Assembly: GCA_018052475.1 (NCBI GenBank)
Contig: JAGPNG010000010.1
Coordinates: 1 to 62,195, forward strand
From: Candidatus Fermentithermobacillaceae bacterium
Lineage (GTDB): Bacteria; Bacillota; Sulfobacillia; Fermentithermobacillales; Fermentithermobacillaceae
Reading direction: 5' to 3'
Length of the DNA stretch: 62,195 nucleotides
The notes below the pieces were generated by a model that worked only from the letters and a program-made list of their open reading frames with translations, was not told the origin of the DNA and searched no databases. Positions 60,940 to 62,195 of this stretch are shown here, piece after piece. Position numbers and translations under genes: made by a program. How positions within the stretch are numbered: position 1 is the stretch's first letter; each line of letters starts with the position of its first letter.

Positions 60940-62195
60940 TTGAGTTTACTACGACTTAATGATATCTCCGTTTCATACAAAGGGACATATGTGCTTGACC
61001 AAGTGTCTTGTGTAGTTTCAGAAGGTGACCGCGTAGGGATTATTGGCCCCAACGGTTCTGGCAAATCTACTCTTTTGAAAGTGATCGTTGGGGAGATTGT
61101 GCCCGAGAAGGGGAACCTGGCTTGGAGCAAACAGCCTAGAATAGGTTACGTGCCGCAGACGTTTCCGTGGGAGGATGGGAGCACACCTTTGGATATTATA
61201 GGCATAGAAAATGCGGACCAACTAGGCAGATTTGGCGTTTCTAGGGAACTGTGGGAACGCAGTTCTTCTTTCCTCAGCGGAGGCGAAAAGACCAGGGTCC
61301 TTTTGGCAAAAGCATTTCTCAACTATCCGGACGTCCTCATCCTAGATGAGCCTACCAATCACGTGGATATCGCAGGGATACAGTGGCTCGAGGCGATTCT
61401 CCAGAGGTACCAGGGGACCGTTTTGGTTTCATCCCACGATCGTTACTTTTTGGATTCGGTGTCCAAGAAGATATGGCTTGTAGAGGGACATTGTCTTAAA
61501 GAGTACTCTGGCAACTATTCGTCCTATATGCGAATGAGAAAGGCGGAACTGGCTTACCAGGAAAAAGAGCATGCCAAGTGGCAACGGGAGGTAGAAAACC
61601 TAGTCAAAGAAGTGAGAGACAGGCGCCAGTGGTACGATAAAGCCCATAAAGACGCCGGTCAGAATGACTACCTTAGGAGACGAAGTAAAAAGCATGCAAA
61701 GCAGTTCAAAGCCAAAGAACGGAGAATAGAGAATCTAATGGAGGAAAAGCCTCAAAAACCGGTTACTAAGAAGCCTATATCTGTAAATCTCGAGGACCGT
61801 TCTTATAGAACCAAGACCATCCTAAGGGGAGAAAAACTGTCCTTCAAGTATGAATCTGAGTCCCCCTATATTTTCCAAAACGCCGATTTTCGTGTGTCTC
61901 CCGGCGAGAAGATTGCCCTGCTAGGTCCCAATGGTAGCGGGAAAACCACGTTGATAAGGCTGTTTGCAGGCGAATTAACACCAACTTCCGGTTCCCTGTA
62001 TGTGAACCCAAACATCCAAATCGGTTATTTGTCTCAGATGTTAGAAGGGCTTGATGGTGTCTGTAGCGCTGCCGAAAACGTGTCAAAAAAGACGGGCCGG
62101 ACAGTCTCCGATGCCAGAAATATTCTAGGGTATTTGGGCATATCAGGTGAAAAGCAGATTCTGCCTTTGTCCAGTCTTAGCATGGGGGAACGTTC
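60940..62195 (+). CDS. ABC-F family ATPase, 3' truncated by the window end
   Basis: 418 residues are present; the frame runs off the end. TTG start (MSLLRLNDISVSYKG), 5-6 bases after GGGAGGGAT. First ABC domain: Walker A GPNGSGKSTL near 33-42, signature LSGGEKTR, Walker B LILDEPTNHVD. A basic coiled-coil P-site tRNA-interaction linker follows (about 195-280, with KAHKDAGQNDYLRRRSKKH). Second domain: GPNGSGKTT and a signature that begins LSMGER. No membrane segments. ABC-F proteins act on the ribosome, either as housekeeping factors or in antibiotic resistance; the short arm-less first domain and long leader suggest the resistance type. Confidence 0.9.
   Translation, partial: MSLLRLNDISVSYKGTYVLDQVSCVVSEGDRVGIIGPNGSGKSTLLKVIVGEIVPEKGNLAWSKQPRIGYVPQTFPWEDGSTPLDIIGIENADQLGRFGVSRELWERSSSFLSGGEKTRVLLAKAFLNYPDVLILDEPTNHVDIAGIQWLEAILQRYQGTVLVSSHDRYFLDSVSKKIWLVEGHCLKEYSGNYSSYMRMRKAELAYQEKEHAKWQREVENLVKEVRDRRQWYDKAHKDAGQNDYLRRRSKKHAKQFKAKERRIENLMEEKPQKPVTKKPISVNLEDRSYRTKTILRGEKLSFKYESESPYIFQNADFRVSPGEKIALLGPNGSGKTTLIRLFAGELTPTSGSLYVNPNIQIGYLSQMLEGLDGVCSAAENVSKKTGRTVSDARNILGYLGISGEKQILPLSSLSMGER

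Noticed and set aside
1..62195. CRISPR arrays, insertion sequences, prophage or integrases
   Set aside because: None found: no regularly spaced repeats, no transposase or integrase motifs, no attachment-site duplications next to the tRNA.

Overview
The window reads as a chromosome segment of an anaerobic member of the Bacillota (Clostridia-like Firmicutes). Evidence: the intact rimP-nusA-ylxR-infB-ylxP-rbfA-nrnA-truB-ribF-rpsO-pnp string, AddAB in place of RecBCD, RNase J, strong AGGAGG ribosome-binding sites with many TTG/GTG starts, a SpoIIE-type phosphatase, a B12-dependent ribonucleotide reductase and a Na+-pump decarboxylase beta subunit. By eye the GC content is in the high 40s. I see no phage, insertion sequence or CRISPR array; this is mostly ordinary chromosome with a few accessory islands.

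Layout. 1-3961: 3' part of nrdJ, then a HOGA1-like aldolase and an AGXT-like aminotransferase. 4032-6182 (-): DinG-type helicase. 6405-10641: PadR regulator and a heterodimeric ABC exporter. 10750-15017: AtpZ (-), aspartate aminotransferase, murD, endonuclease III, zinc-ribbon protein (-). 15094-22542: dnaE, small conserved protein, pyruvate kinase, a Mn2+-type (yybP-ykoY) riboswitch with terminator ahead of a decarboxylase beta subunit, a 37-residue membrane protein and FxsA. 22580-23253 (-): tRNA-Leu(CAA) and a ferritin-like protein, each with a good sigma-A promoter. 23437-30817: glyoxylate reductase-like enzyme, a five-gene flavin/iron-sulfur amine dehydrogenase, Xaa-Pro peptidase and PucR-type regulator. 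30962-32214: S9 hydrolase and a tautomerase (-). 32386-42689: the translation/RNA operon. 42694-55197: endonuclease IV, RNase J, AddB, AddA, TGS GTPase, D-threonine-aldolase-like enzyme. 55417-56595: glycine C-acetyltransferase-like enzyme. 56668-60638 (-): SpoIIE-like phosphatase, HD-GYP protein, M20 amidohydrolase, nitroreductase. 60940-end: 5' part of an ABC-F ATPase.

How the genes fit together. The housekeeping part is conventional, but nusA and ribF appear to start at ATT and CTG, supported by well-placed Shine-Dalgarno sequences and by N-termini that resemble the family. The most coherent accessory theme is amino-acid and glyoxylate catabolism. HOGA1-like aldolase, AGXT-like transaminase, aspartate aminotransferase, glyoxylate-reductase-like enzyme, a proline/hydroxyproline/sarcosine-type dehydrogenase complex and an Xaa-Pro peptidase together cover most steps of the hydroxyproline-to-glycine route known from mammals. 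That link is inference. The second notable item is the Mn2+-type riboswitch upstream of an oxaloacetate-decarboxylase-type membrane subunit, a target class I do not associate with this riboswitch.
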